From positions 1-64,000 of the forward strand of contig CAKOIQ010000001.1 of assembly GCA_934086935.1 (NCBI GenBank): a DNA stretch of 64,000 nt, given 5' to 3'. Positions 36,332 through 45,187 of this stretch are shown here, in pieces. The notes below the pieces were generated by a model. It did no database searches. It had not been told where the DNA came from and saw only the letters and a list, made by a program, of their open reading frames with translations. The stretch comes from an uncultured Bacilli bacterium. Its GTDB lineage: Bacteria > Bacillota_I > Bacilli_A > RF39 > UBA660. Made by a program: the position numbers and the translations under genes. Within the stretch, counting starts at the first letter, position 1, and each line of letters opens with the position of its first letter.

Positions 36332-38395
36332 TTATACTCCATAGTCACCATGTACAAATAAATTACATTCTTTTTTTCTTCTGTTTCTTAATCCAGTTTC
36401 AAAAATACTACCCCGCATAATAATATGTTCATGCCAAAACCCAGTGCATATTCTATCCGAACTTGAATAAGTATTATATGCAGAAGCGAAACCATTTAAA
36501 TTTCCAGTATTGTATTCTAAACTCGTTAAAGCATCGACTTGATGGTTAACTAAGTTAGAAATACCACTTTGAGCAAGACTATTTTTTACATTATTTTGAT
36601 GTTTTTTAAGAACTAAATTGTATACCTGATCAATAACAGTTTTAGGGTAACTTTTACCACAATATTGACTAAATGGTGATGAAACTGTTATTCCAACTTG
36701 AGCAAATTGAGGAACGTTATTTCCTAAAGTTATTCCGTGTCCAACGGTAGGTATATCACCATCTATACAATAAACAACATAATTATCACCATCAGTTGGT
36801 CCTGTACCTTCAAGGCTTGCAAGAAATGCTGCTAATTTTGTACTGGTTGTTGGTCTTGGATTATTTACATCCAAGTAATCTAATGGATCTACAGCACTTG
36901 CTGTACTGTTACCTGTTCTTAATTCAAAGTGAAGTGCTACTACATCAGTATCGCCGGTTTTACCTGCTTTAGCAATTACTTGACCTTGATTGACTACATC
37001 TCCTTCTTCAACAGTTATTGAATCAGGAGCTAAAAACCCATAAATTGATTTATTACCATCTGAATGAGAAATTGTAATCATGTTACCATAACCACTATTA
37101 CAAATTTTAGATTTTTCTTCATTTTCAGTACATCCTTTTTTAACGTAAGTAACTGTACCGCCTTCAATGGCAATTACATATGTATCACCTGAATTACCTA
37201 AAGAACCAATATCAATACCGAAATTTTTTCTTTTTTTATTTCCATCTTGAGTTTTAATTTCACCGAATTTAGAAATTATATTTGTTGATACTGGATCTTT
37301 TTTAGCATATAAGATGCCATCAATTTCCTCAGTTTCTCTACTACCAATTGGAAAGTAATAGTTATATTCGGTAATTTCTCCATAATTAGCATTATACATG
37401 TCACTAGAACTTTCATACATTCTAACTAATTCTTGAATTTCCTTGACAATTTGAGTATTTACAGCTATTTTTTCTTCATCACTTAAATCATAATTACCAG
37501 TTTTACTATTTTTAAAACGGTATTTTAAATGAGGAATACCTTCTAAATAAGTACTTTTAGTTAAAAACTCCCAGTAACGATCTTCTGCTTTTTCTAAAGT
37601 ATCTGAAACTTCATAACTAAAACTACTATATCCTTGAGCTGATGCTTCTGCTTGACAATTTGCTGCTTTATTACTGGTCATACCAAAGAAGCTTTGAATG
37701 CTTTCTAATGCTTTTTCCCAGAATCCTAGGTGTCTTTCACCAGTATTTATTAAGGTTTTACAGTTACCAGAATATTCATCTGCTTCACTACCATTTTCAC
37801 ATACTTGTTCTAGGGTTCCATCTTCAGCTGTTCTTTCAACTTTGGGTGATACACCATAACAAGCGGCACTATAGCCAACCATATTTTTAACTAATAATTT
37901 TAGGGTATCACTTCTTTTGGCTAAAGCACTAGCATCATTAGTACTAACATCATATGCATCTATATCTTGATTATCATCATCATATGATGCAGCATTACTA
38001 TTAGTAATCTTTCCATAATCATCTTTATTTTCACCATCATTATCAACTACATAACCGAATGGAATTTCAAAGAAAACAGTGGCTAAAATAACATTATCAT
38101 TTAGTCCTACTACTCCTTTTTTTTCAAATTTAGCTAATAATTTATAAAGTTTTGTATAAAACTTTTTTTGTTGTCTTAGAATTTTGTCTTCGCACTTTTT
38201 TTGTTTATCGCTTGATTCACAATCAGTAAGCCAATACTTTTTGTTTTTTTCAGCAAATTCATCCCAGTTAAAATCTGAATATTTAAAATAAGCAGCATTT
38301 ACTGAAGAATTAGCAAAAAAGGATATCAAAAAAATTGATATAATTAATATCATTTTTTTGAATATCCTGTTTATATTACTACTTTGGTTTTTCAT
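36332..38395 (-). CDS. secreted degenerate LytM + GH24-type lysozyme
   Basis: A 687-residue protein with a signal peptide (to about 35), a helical Cys-containing region (40-340), a LytM/M23 domain (about 345-505) and a C-terminal phage-lysozyme-like GH24 domain (about 520-687). In LytM the first zinc His is Asn391 (NFGIDIG) and the HxH is A487-L-H489, so it is probably inactive. The GH24 part retains a candidate catalytic Glu529 (ASLEGTG), VGHGITLG and GLRNRRKKECNLF, so it may cut glycan strands. It fills the VirB1-like role of making room for the channel. Confidence 0.82.
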   Translation of the reverse strand: MKNQSSNINRIFKKMILIISIFLISFFANSSVNAAYFKYSDFNWDEFAEKNKKYWLTDCESSDKQKKCEDKILRQQKKFYTKLYKLLAKFEKKGVVGLNDNVILATVFFEIPFGYVVDNDGENKDDYGKITNSNAASYDDDNQDIDAYDVSTNDASALAKRSDTLKLLVKNMVGYSAACYGVSPKVERTAEDGTLEQVCENGSEADEYSGNCKTLINTGERHLGFWEKALESIQSFFGMTSNKAANCQAEASAQGYSSFSYEVSDTLEKAEDRYWEFLTKSTYLEGIPHLKYRFKNSKTGNYDLSDEEKIAVNTQIVKEIQELVRMYESSSDMYNANYGEITEYNYYFPIGSRETEEIDGILYAKKDPVSTNIISKFGEIKTQDGNKKRKNFGIDIGSLGNSGDTYVIAIEGGTVTYVKKGCTENEEKSKICNSGYGNMITISHSDGNKSIYGFLAPDSITVEEGDVVNQGQVIAKAGKTGDTDVVALHFELRTGNSTASAVDPLDYLDVNNPRPTTSTKLAAFLASLEGTGPTDGDNYVVYCIDGDIPTVGHGITLGNNVPQFAQVGITVSSPFSQYCGKSYPKTVIDQVYNLVLKKHQNNVKNSLAQSGISNLVNHQVDALTSLEYNTGNLNGFASAYNTYSSSDRICTGFWHEHIIMRGSIFETGLRNRRKKECNLFVHGDYGV

Positions 38396-38418
38396 AGAAT
38401 GGTTACACCACCTTTTTA

Positions 38419-40209
38419 CTATAAACCGCCACCTGAACCGAATGAATCTAATTCATCTTGAGTTAGTACGACATTTATTCTCATGCGTCGGTTTCCACAT
38501 ACAAATAAAGCTTCTCCTTGACTGTATGTTTTAATACTTTCTTTTTCATTGTCATTTAAGTCAATTAATTTACCTAAATCTTCAACTGCTTGTTTTCTTA
38601 ATCCCATTACTAGATAATAAGATGCATTATCAAAGATTGCTTTACCATGAACAAATACATTTGGAGCGGCAAAATCGGTAGGTTGTTGAGTAATAATAAT
38701 TGTTCCTGTATTATACTTACGACTACGTCTTTGAACTTGAGCTAAGAACTCTGCTCCTAATTCATTTCTTGATGATAATAAAACATGGGCTTCATCTACG
38801 TACATTACTGTATTAATACTTTTATCTAAACATAATCCCCAAGCATATTTTAATATATTGAAGAATAATGCATTACGAATATTTTCGTCACTATTCATAA
38901 GTTCTCTAATATTAAATACAATAAAATTACTATTAAATTTTAATGTTGTATGACCATTAAAATAGAAACGTAATTCGTTTGTAAATGGTCTTATACGTAG
39001 TTCTAATCTTTCCATTACATCTTTTTCTCTTGTTGCTTCTGGCATAGATAATAATCTACCTTTAATTGTTGAGTAAACATCATCAAATGTTGGATAATCT
39101 TCTGATGTAAATGTACTAAAATCGGTATTGAAATCGATATTAAATCTCTTATATGTTTCTTGGCATATTTCACTAAACATTTGTAAAACATCGTCTTCAA
39201 TAGTTGGATAATAATATTTCATAAATGCTTTAAGTGATTGAAGAGTTCGAGTTAAAACTGAATGTCCTAATCCTTCTTTTAATTCTTCTTCATCAGCATC
39301 AAAAATTACTTCTAATGGGTTAATTAAACCATACTGGCCACCTTTACCTAAATCAATAAAGTCACCATTATAGTTTCTGGTCATATCTTCAAGTTCACCT
39401 TCAGGGTCAATTGCAATTATTCTACAGTTATTACGAATATGAGTTCTTAATAACAATTTAGCTGCGGTACTCTTACCTGAACCAGATGTACCTAAGATAA
39501 TTATGTTGGCATTATTTCGATTAAATTCTTTTTTAATTTGATATAAGAATTGGTTAAATAAAACAACTCCACCTGAGAAATCTACACCTAGTAATGTAGC
39601 TGATCCGGGATCTTTAATACTATCAAAGACAAATGGATACATTGCCGCAATTGTTGGACTTGGAATTGGAATACCAACACGATCTTCGATATCTTGTTTT
39701 GGGAAAATTGGTAACATTGATTTTAGAACTTTTTCTTGTTCAAACATCATTGGAATACCACGCATTCCCATCGCATCTAAATAGTTTCTAATTTGAATTT
39801 TTTTATTTTCTAATTCTTCTTTTGAATCAGCAGTAATCATAATATGCATTTGAAAATCAAATATCTTTGATTGTGTTGCTGCAAGCATTTGGACAAATGT
39901 TTCTAAAGATTCATAGTCTTGACGATATCTTTCTTGTAATGTACGATCATTTTCTTTTTGATATCTTTGTTTTAAGTCCACTATTTCTTTATTAATCATT
40001 CTACTCATTTCTGAGAAATTAATAGGAATATGTTTAATTACTACTTTTATACCAGGTAAATTCGTAACTGACGCTAAGAATCCCGGTCCTATCATTTTAG
40101 GATAACTAATAATTGTTAAGATTGTGGCATATTTGTCACTAATCATAAAATCATTAATGTTAAAATTCATACCCTTAGGGGCAATTTCACTTTTAAATAC
40201 ATTAGACAT
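38419..40209 (-). CDS. VirB4-type secretion ATPase
   Basis: A 596-residue motor ATPase of the channel. Walker A GTSGSGKST at 240-248, AIDPEGELEDM, Walker B VMYVDEAHVLL, then QVQRRSRKYNTGTIIITQQ and the closing EALFVCGNRRMRINV are VirB4/TraC hallmarks. It is shorter at the N-terminus than VirB4 of Gram-negative systems; a separate upstream protein appears to carry the missing part. Its ATG overlaps that gene's stop by eight bases. A C-terminal GSGGGL tail follows. Confidence 0.93.
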   Translation of the reverse strand: MSNVFKSEIAPKGMNFNINDFMISDKYATILTIISYPKMIGPGFLASVTNLPGIKVVIKHIPINFSEMSRMINKEIVDLKQRYQKENDRTLQERYRQDYESLETFVQMLAATQSKIFDFQMHIMITADSKEELENKKIQIRNYLDAMGMRGIPMMFEQEKVLKSMLPIFPKQDIEDRVGIPIPSPTIAAMYPFVFDSIKDPGSATLLGVDFSGGVVLFNQFLYQIKKEFNRNNANIIILGTSGSGKSTAAKLLLRTHIRNNCRIIAIDPEGELEDMTRNYNGDFIDLGKGGQYGLINPLEVIFDADEEELKEGLGHSVLTRTLQSLKAFMKYYYPTIEDDVLQMFSEICQETYKRFNIDFNTDFSTFTSEDYPTFDDVYSTIKGRLLSMPEATREKDVMERLELRIRPFTNELRFYFNGHTTLKFNSNFIVFNIRELMNSDENIRNALFFNILKYAWGLCLDKSINTVMYVDEAHVLLSSRNELGAEFLAQVQRRSRKYNTGTIIITQQPTDFAAPNVFVHGKAIFDNASYYLVMGLRKQAVEDLGKLIDLNDNEKESIKTYSQGEALFVCGNRRMRINVVLTQDELDSFGSGGGL

Positions 40210-40759
40210 CAGTCATCACCGTCCCATAATCATTCTTAGCTCCACCATTTAAGAAATTTTGAAGTAAGAATTTTAAATCTTCATCACTTGTTTGGGCTGA
40301 ATTTAGCCCTAATTGTGCTAAATTACCAATAAGTTGTTGGATTCTTTTTTGTACTATTTCTAATTTTTTATCTCTAAATAAAATATAATATTCTGTATCA
40401 ACTACATTCATTGCTGTTCCCGCAAAATCTTCAGCTTTGCTAATATCTTGACTAATCATTTTTCTAATCGCTTGATTTGGGGCATTATCGTATTGTAATT
40501 GAAGTTGTGACATATATAATTTAATATCTACAGGTCTATCAGCAACTATTAACCAGAACTCATAATCTATTGTGTTATAGAAATTTCTGAAATTAAATAT
40601 GATATTATTTTGTGTTTGATAATCTAAGATAAAGATATTTTTAGGTTCAACTTTGATACCAGTTACATAGTAATCATTATTTAGTTGAATCATTCCATTT
40701 TGGATTGCCTTTATAGGTACCCAATCTTCTGTATATTTACTTTGTGATGTCTTCGCCAT
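40202..40759 (-). CDS. VirB4 N-terminal-domain-like subunit
   Basis: A 185-residue soluble protein starting MAKTSQSKYTEDWVPIKAI. The order NGMIQLNNDYYVTGIKVEP, then ILDYQTQNNIIFNFRNF, then EFWLIVADRPVDI resembles the N-terminal non-ATPase part of VirB4/TraC-like proteins. It lies between the PrgI-like gene and the ATPase. I choose the ATG at 40759; a longer frame to 40819 would overlap the PrgI gene more deeply. It may be a split-off VirB4 domain that docks the ATPase at the membrane; this is inference. Confidence 0.65.
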   Translation of the reverse strand: MAKTSQSKYTEDWVPIKAIQNGMIQLNNDYYVTGIKVEPKNIFILDYQTQNNIIFNFRNFYNTIDYEFWLIVADRPVDIKLYMSQLQLQYDNAPNQAIRKMISQDISKAEDFAGTAMNVVDTEYYILFRDKKLEIVQKRIQQLIGNLAQLGLNSAQTSDEDLKFLLQNFLNGGAKNDYGTVMTDV

Positions 40760-41054
40760 AACCACCACACCAACCTTTCCAATAGTAAGTTCTTCGGCCT
40801 GCAAAATATGTATATACATTGCGTATTAATGTTCTAATATTGTGTTGATTAGGAACTGGTACAACTAAGAAAGAACAAATTAAAGCTGGTGATAAAATCA
40901 ATAATATTCCTTTTATTGTACTTGCAGATTTTGCTAACATTAAAATAACCGTTAATAGAACTCCGCCTCCAAATATTATTAAATCCATTTTATTAAACAT
41001 TCCTAAAATCAACATAGATTTTTTTGAGTTTGCTGGAATTAAAAATTCATTCAC
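40737..41054 (-). CDS. PrgI/TcpE-like (VirB3-like) membrane protein
   Basis: A 105-residue protein with two adjacent transmembrane helices (MDLIIFGGGVLLTVILML and GILLILSPALICSFLVV) and a basic C-terminal tail. The start MNEFLIPANSKKSMLILGMFNKMDL matches the IPAN start of PrgI-family proteins found next to VirB4 in Gram-positive type IV secretion systems. GGAGG precedes the ATG. It overlaps the next gene by 23 bases. Confidence 0.8.
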   Translation of the reverse strand: MNEFLIPANSKKSMLILGMFNKMDLIIFGGGVLLTVILMLAKSASTIKGILLILSPALICSFLVVPVPNQHNIRTLIRNVYTYFAGRRTYYWKGWCGGYGEDITK

Positions 41055-41070
41055 TATTTATTCCTCCTTT

Positions 41071-41490
41071 TTATTTCATTCCTAATACTTCTAATTTTTG
41101 AAGATTATCAACACATTTTTCATAATTGTGATAATAATCTAAACTAGGTAAGGCTTGAGTAATGCTTGGTGGCACTCTCAAACCTAACTTAGCTGCTGTT
41201 GCTTGATTTTTAATTAATAAATCATTTAATTGCATTATTGTTTCACTTATAATTCTAGGATAACTAGTTCTTAAACCATCTAGAAGTCTTCCTATCGATT
41301 GTTCATATTCAACATCAATGGAATCTAGCATTGATTTTTCCATTTCTGGTGCTAACATTAATTGATAAACACTATCTTCTCTTATTCTTTTAATTGACTC
41401 AATTTCTTCTAGTTCATCTTTATCAATTACATTGTACATTAGAAGAAATTGAACTGTGTAATCTTCACAAAATTTAGATTCACTTTTCAT
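41071..41490 (-). CDS. unknown helical protein of the secretion locus
   Basis: A 139-residue soluble, Glu-rich helical protein (KFCEDYTVQFLLMYNVIDKDE). It has no signal peptide or motif that I recognise. Its ATG overlaps the stop of the VirB6-like gene (TAATG), and it precedes the PrgI-like gene, so it is a co-translated component of the apparatus. It may be a chaperone or cytoplasmic adaptor. Confidence 0.7.
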   Translation of the reverse strand: MKSESKFCEDYTVQFLLMYNVIDKDELEEIESIKRIREDSVYQLMLAPEMEKSMLDSIDVEYEQSIGRLLDGLRTSYPRIISETIMQLNDLLIKNQATAAKLGLRVPPSITQALPSLDYYHNYEKCVDNLQKLEVLGMK

Positions 41491-44294
41491 TATTTCTTCT
41501 CACCACCATTTCCTTTATTTCCTGAATTAACTGCTGCAAGTTCAGAAATACTCATAGCATTGCCAAGGGATTTCTTTAATTGGTCAATTGCTTTAACCGT
41601 ATCTGCTGTGATATTGTCTCCGCCAGCTCGCAATGCTGAAAATGTTTTCCTTAATGCTGCTTGGAATTTTTCTGGAGTTCTATCTTCTTTTCTATCTCCT
41701 AATTGTAATATTTTAGCCATTTTATCGCTATAGATAGCACTTTGTGATTCTGTACTCATCTTATCAATACTTGACAAAATTTGTTCTTCTGTTTCTTGAT
41801 TAAATGCAACTTTTAAAGTAGCACTATTCTCTCGCATACTAGCAATTTTGGCATCCATTTTTTCGTCTTTAATCTTGTTTTCCATGTCTGATATTTTTCC
41901 TGATTCATCAGCTGTAATTTTAGTTTTATTGGCTTCATGTTCTGATGCTAGTTTTGTTTCACGTTCTGACCCAGTTTCTTCAATTGTTTTAAATTCAGTT
42001 TGTACTTTATCAATGCTTTCAGTTGCTTGTTGAGTAATTTTTTGGATTTGAGCGGTTTTTTCTTCTGCAGTTAATATTGTATGATTATTAACTTTTTCAA
42101 CTTCAGTTTTTTGTATTTCACTTATGGTTTTAACTACCATTTCAGCGGTACCACTTTGTAATTTTTCTTTTGTAGCGGTTGCTTGAGTCATTACTTGTTG
42201 TTTTGCAGTTATTTTTTGTTCTAAAGTCATTCCAGTGTTTGCATCAATATCAGCACATGCTAGTGTTGCATTGTTATCTACAATATTAGAATAATTCTCT
42301 ATCACACTAGAAACGGCTTCATGTTTTCTTTCGACTTTTGCAGCAGCTAATTTTGCCTGATAGCTTACGTCTTCTTCATGAAGTGCTCTTTGTGTTGTAC
42401 TAATAATTGCACTTTTTCTTGATGCTTTTTCTGCGTCTAATTCGGCATCTTTACCACTCATAAACTTTAAGTTTAAGCCTCTCTCTAAAGCAGTTTTTGC
42501 ATCAGTTATAGCAGCTTTATCTGCTGATAACCTTGCACTATTTGATGTACCTAATGCTGAATCGATTTTATTTTTTAACCACCATCCAGGATCAAATTTA
42601 GTATTTTGATTTGGAGCAACTTGATCATTGTCTACTATTCCGACTGGTCTTGTCATATCATCTTTAAGATTTCCAAGAGCACCGTAAATTCCCGGAAAGA
42701 AATAAGAACCAGTTTTGACTCCGTTTTTAGTTGCACGTTCAAGTCTTTGTCCTCTTTTTGCGTCACGTTTTGCAAATTCTTCTTGGTTTTTGGCATCCTG
42801 CGTTTTAATAGTATTGCCTATGTCGTTTATATCAACATTGCCGGCATTCCATCCGTTCGCAGCGGTTTCCACAACTCTTCCGGCTGTTCTTCCAACCGTT
42901 CCTACTGCTCCAGCTACTGACGCAAGACTATCTACAACTTTTCCAGCACCGCTTAAACCTTGACGATATTTTTTATGTTCTTCTTTATATTTTTGTCTTT
43001 TTAGTCTCGCTTTATATTGTTCTGATTCTGGATCATGTCTTGCTTTATATGCATTCCAAGCAAGTTTAGCGCCGCCTCTTCCTAAAGCACCTCCAGCAAC
43101 TGCAGCTCTTTTAGCATATTCATTTTCATTAATTCTATTTTTCATACCAGCTGTGCTTGTATCAATATGTTCGATATTGAATAAGTCTTCTACCATTTTT
43201 GGTGAATCTTTTGCAAATTGTAAAACACCTATTATTAATGCAACTTGTGCTAGTGTAACTGCTAATCCAATACCTTCTCTTGAACTAGGGAATAATGTGC
43301 CTAAATCTTGGCTTGCTTCGGTAATTAAGTTGATTGTAAACATTGCAAAATTTATAATTATTAATCTTAAGAATAAAGCAGTAAATGTTTTTATTACTTC
43401 GTTAGTCCATCTTGTAAATGTTCCTCCGACAGGTTTAATTACTCTCATCATGACAGGAACAGGAGCTATTAATCTATAGAAGATTAGTTTTATTGCTCTA
43501 ATTGCCACATCGATTGTAAATAATAAATATAACCATGCTGCATATGCACCTGCAACAACGGGTATAATTGCAACATGTTCCATTTGACCATCAACTAGTG
43601 CATCATTTAGATCTTCATCAAGAATAAATTCTTTTACTTTACCTGTAGTTAATGCCTCATCATATTTTTCAACATATGTTTGACAAATTTTTGGTTTATT
43701 TTTATCAGGGTTTTCAGGATCATCATACTTACATTTACTGTATGTATATGCTTCTCCATCTTCATTAACAGGATAATAAAAGGCTGAATAAATAGTTAGC
43801 GCTATTTTAGAACCTGAATTTAAAATAAGATCATCATTATTTGTATCTGAACCTGTACCTAAAATAATATTTCCTATAACATTGGTACTAATAATTCTTG
43901 CTTGTAATTGCATTATGTAATCGAATGTAATGGGAATTAATGATATCATAATAACTGATATTACTACGTTTTTAGCTATTCCTTGCATTGAATCGTTACC
44001 ATTTTGTCCAAATTTATCAGGATCTGCCATTAAACATAGAATCTTGTACGCAACAAAGAAAAGCATGCCAATGCCTAATATTACATATAAACGATTCATT
44101 AATTCATTCATTTTTTCAACAATAGTTGGGCTCTCTAAGTTTACGTTGACTGTTAAATAGAAAACTTGTCCTATCAATTTAACAAAATAAAATATAACTG
44201 AATCAATTGTTAAAATTAGGAAATTTAGCAATTTTTTAAAAACGTCGCCTATTTTATCAGCAATTGAACCAATTAATAGCATTTGATTTAACAT
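41490..44294 (-). CDS. VirB6/TrbL-like polytopic channel protein with a long cytoplasmic tail
   Basis: A 934-residue protein. The first 380 residues have about six or seven transmembrane helices (LYVILGIGMLFFVAYKIL, NVVISVIMISLIPITF, IPVVAGAYAAWLYLLFTID, RLIIINFAMFTINLIT, VTLAQVALIIGVLQFA) and an extracellular loop with two Cys at about 185-205. Residues 390-934 are a charged, coiled-coil cytoplasmic tail rich in Ala/Lys/Glu. VirB6-like proteins form the inner-membrane channel; the tail is much longer than usual and ends GNKGNGGEKK. AGGTG precedes the ATG. Confidence 0.85.
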   Translation of the reverse strand: MLNQMLLIGSIADKIGDVFKKLLNFLILTIDSVIFYFVKLIGQVFYLTVNVNLESPTIVEKMNELMNRLYVILGIGMLFFVAYKILCLMADPDKFGQNGNDSMQGIAKNVVISVIMISLIPITFDYIMQLQARIISTNVIGNIILGTGSDTNNDDLILNSGSKIALTIYSAFYYPVNEDGEAYTYSKCKYDDPENPDKNKPKICQTYVEKYDEALTTGKVKEFILDEDLNDALVDGQMEHVAIIPVVAGAYAAWLYLLFTIDVAIRAIKLIFYRLIAPVPVMMRVIKPVGGTFTRWTNEVIKTFTALFLRLIIINFAMFTINLITEASQDLGTLFPSSREGIGLAVTLAQVALIIGVLQFAKDSPKMVEDLFNIEHIDTSTAGMKNRINENEYAKRAAVAGGALGRGGAKLAWNAYKARHDPESEQYKARLKRQKYKEEHKKYRQGLSGAGKVVDSLASVAGAVGTVGRTAGRVVETAANGWNAGNVDINDIGNTIKTQDAKNQEEFAKRDAKRGQRLERATKNGVKTGSYFFPGIYGALGNLKDDMTRPVGIVDNDQVAPNQNTKFDPGWWLKNKIDSALGTSNSARLSADKAAITDAKTALERGLNLKFMSGKDAELDAEKASRKSAIISTTQRALHEEDVSYQAKLAAAKVERKHEAVSSVIENYSNIVDNNATLACADIDANTGMTLEQKITAKQQVMTQATATKEKLQSGTAEMVVKTISEIQKTEVEKVNNHTILTAEEKTAQIQKITQQATESIDKVQTEFKTIEETGSERETKLASEHEANKTKITADESGKISDMENKIKDEKMDAKIASMRENSATLKVAFNQETEEQILSSIDKMSTESQSAIYSDKMAKILQLGDRKEDRTPEKFQAALRKTFSALRAGGDNITADTVKAIDQLKKSLGNAMSISELAAVNSGNKGNGGEKK

Positions 44295-44304
44295 AAAAAG
44301 TCAC

Positions 44305-44697
44305 CTACCCCACTACACAAGATTTATAATTTGGATCTAAAAGTCCTAATAATAAGTTTATAAATGTTGGTAAAAACACTAAAATTACCATTAAAATTAA
44401 ACGTGTTGTTAATCGTTTATTACACTTTTTTAATCCTTCAGCATCTTTTGAAAAAATGGCCATGGCGTATTCATAAACTGTATAAACAAATACAAGGATA
44501 GGTCCGATAATTTTTATTGCTCTAAAAATGTTATCTAAGTCCGGTTTTAGACCTGATAAAACCCCTTCACAATTAGAATCACCTGTTATGGTATTATCTG
44601 GATTAATGCCTTCATCAACGGTTCCAGCAGCAAGTACCATGTTGGCTTTTAACAAATATAAAATAATAATATATAATAAAGTTTTTATTTTTTTCAT
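44305..44697 (-). CDS. VirB2/TrbC-like pilin, paralogue 1
   Basis: A 130-residue protein starting at the ATG at 44697, eight bases after GGGTGG. A signal peptide (MKKIKTLLYIIILYLLKANMV) is followed by a short extracellular part with one Cys, then two transmembrane helices joined by a basic loop (KDAEGLKKCNKRLTTR) and ending VFLPTFINLLLGLLD. The two-helix hairpin with a basic turn and the late F-P-T-F/I-I-N motif is shared with the proteins at 44789-45127 and 47007-47579. It directly precedes the VirB6-like gene. Confidence 0.7.
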   Translation of the reverse strand: MKKIKTLLYIIILYLLKANMVLAAGTVDEGINPDNTITGDSNCEGVLSGLKPDLDNIFRAIKIIGPILVFVYTVYEYAMAIFSKDAEGLKKCNKRLTTRLILMVILVFLPTFINLLLGLLDPNYKSCVVG

Positions 44698-44745
44698 AGA
44701 AGTTTCCACCCATTTTCTATATAATTTACCATTCAAAATTATATC

Positions 44746-44775
44746 ATAAAAAAAAACAACAGTAAAGTTGTTTCT
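44746..44775 (-). terminator. terminator of VirB2-like paralogue 2
   Basis: AAACAAC/GTTGTTT (44754-44760 with 44767-44773) with a 6-base loop is followed on the minus strand by nine T. It isolates the gene at 44789-45127 from those downstream. Confidence 0.8.
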
Positions 44776-44788
44776 TTTGGTATTTTTA

Positions 44789-45127
44789 TCATTCTTTTAC
44801 TTCACAATCCCATGGGTATAAGATACATGTTTTGCAAACATCAAAACCAATTTTATTCTTAGAATTTTTAAAACCTTGAATTGTATCAAATAACCATAAC
44901 ACTATTGTTGGGATAAAAAAGATAATAACTCCGGCAATAGCACGATACATAAGTGTTTTTGCAGATTTTTTAATTTCATCGTCTTTAGCAGCTGTTACTG
45001 CTTTTCCAAAGTCAAACATACCTAAACCTACAATTAATAAAGGAATTGCGACTTTAAAAATAGTTAAAACCCATCCTGCAAATTGTAAGACTTGACTTGC
45101 TTCTGAGCAAAAACCATCCATATTCAT
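44789..45127 (-). CDS. VirB2/TrbC-like pilin, paralogue 2
   Basis: A 112-residue protein with two transmembrane helices (FKVAIPLLIVGLGMFDF and AIAGVIIFFIPTIVLWLF) joined by a charged loop (KAVTAAKDDEIKKSAKTLMYR). A C-terminal Cys pair lies in VCKTCILYPWDC. There is no cleavable signal peptide. It has its own TTGACA-N17-TAAAAT promoter and its own strong terminator, so it is probably made in much larger amounts than the surrounding machine. That fits a major structural pilin or channel subunit. Confidence 0.72.
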   Translation of the reverse strand: MNMDGFCSEASQVLQFAGWVLTIFKVAIPLLIVGLGMFDFGKAVTAAKDDEIKKSAKTLMYRAIAGVIIFFIPTIVLWLFDTIQGFKNSKNKIGFDVCKTCILYPWDCEVKE

Positions 45128-45154
45128 ATTAATCTTCTCCTTACTTCATTTTTA

Positions 45155-45183
45155 ATTTTATATTATTTTATTATCATTGTCAA
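45155..45183 (-). promoter_or_regulatory. strong promoter of VirB2-like paralogue 2
   Basis: TTGACA (45183-45178), 17 bases, TAAAAT (45160-45155) on the minus strand, 27 bases before the coding start. Confidence 0.7.
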
Positions 45184-45187
45184 TTAA

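Noticed and set aside
41449..43479. Several plus-strand frames across the VirB6-like gene
   Set aside because: No ribosome-binding sites, and they lie wholly within a gene with clear membrane helices and coiled coil.
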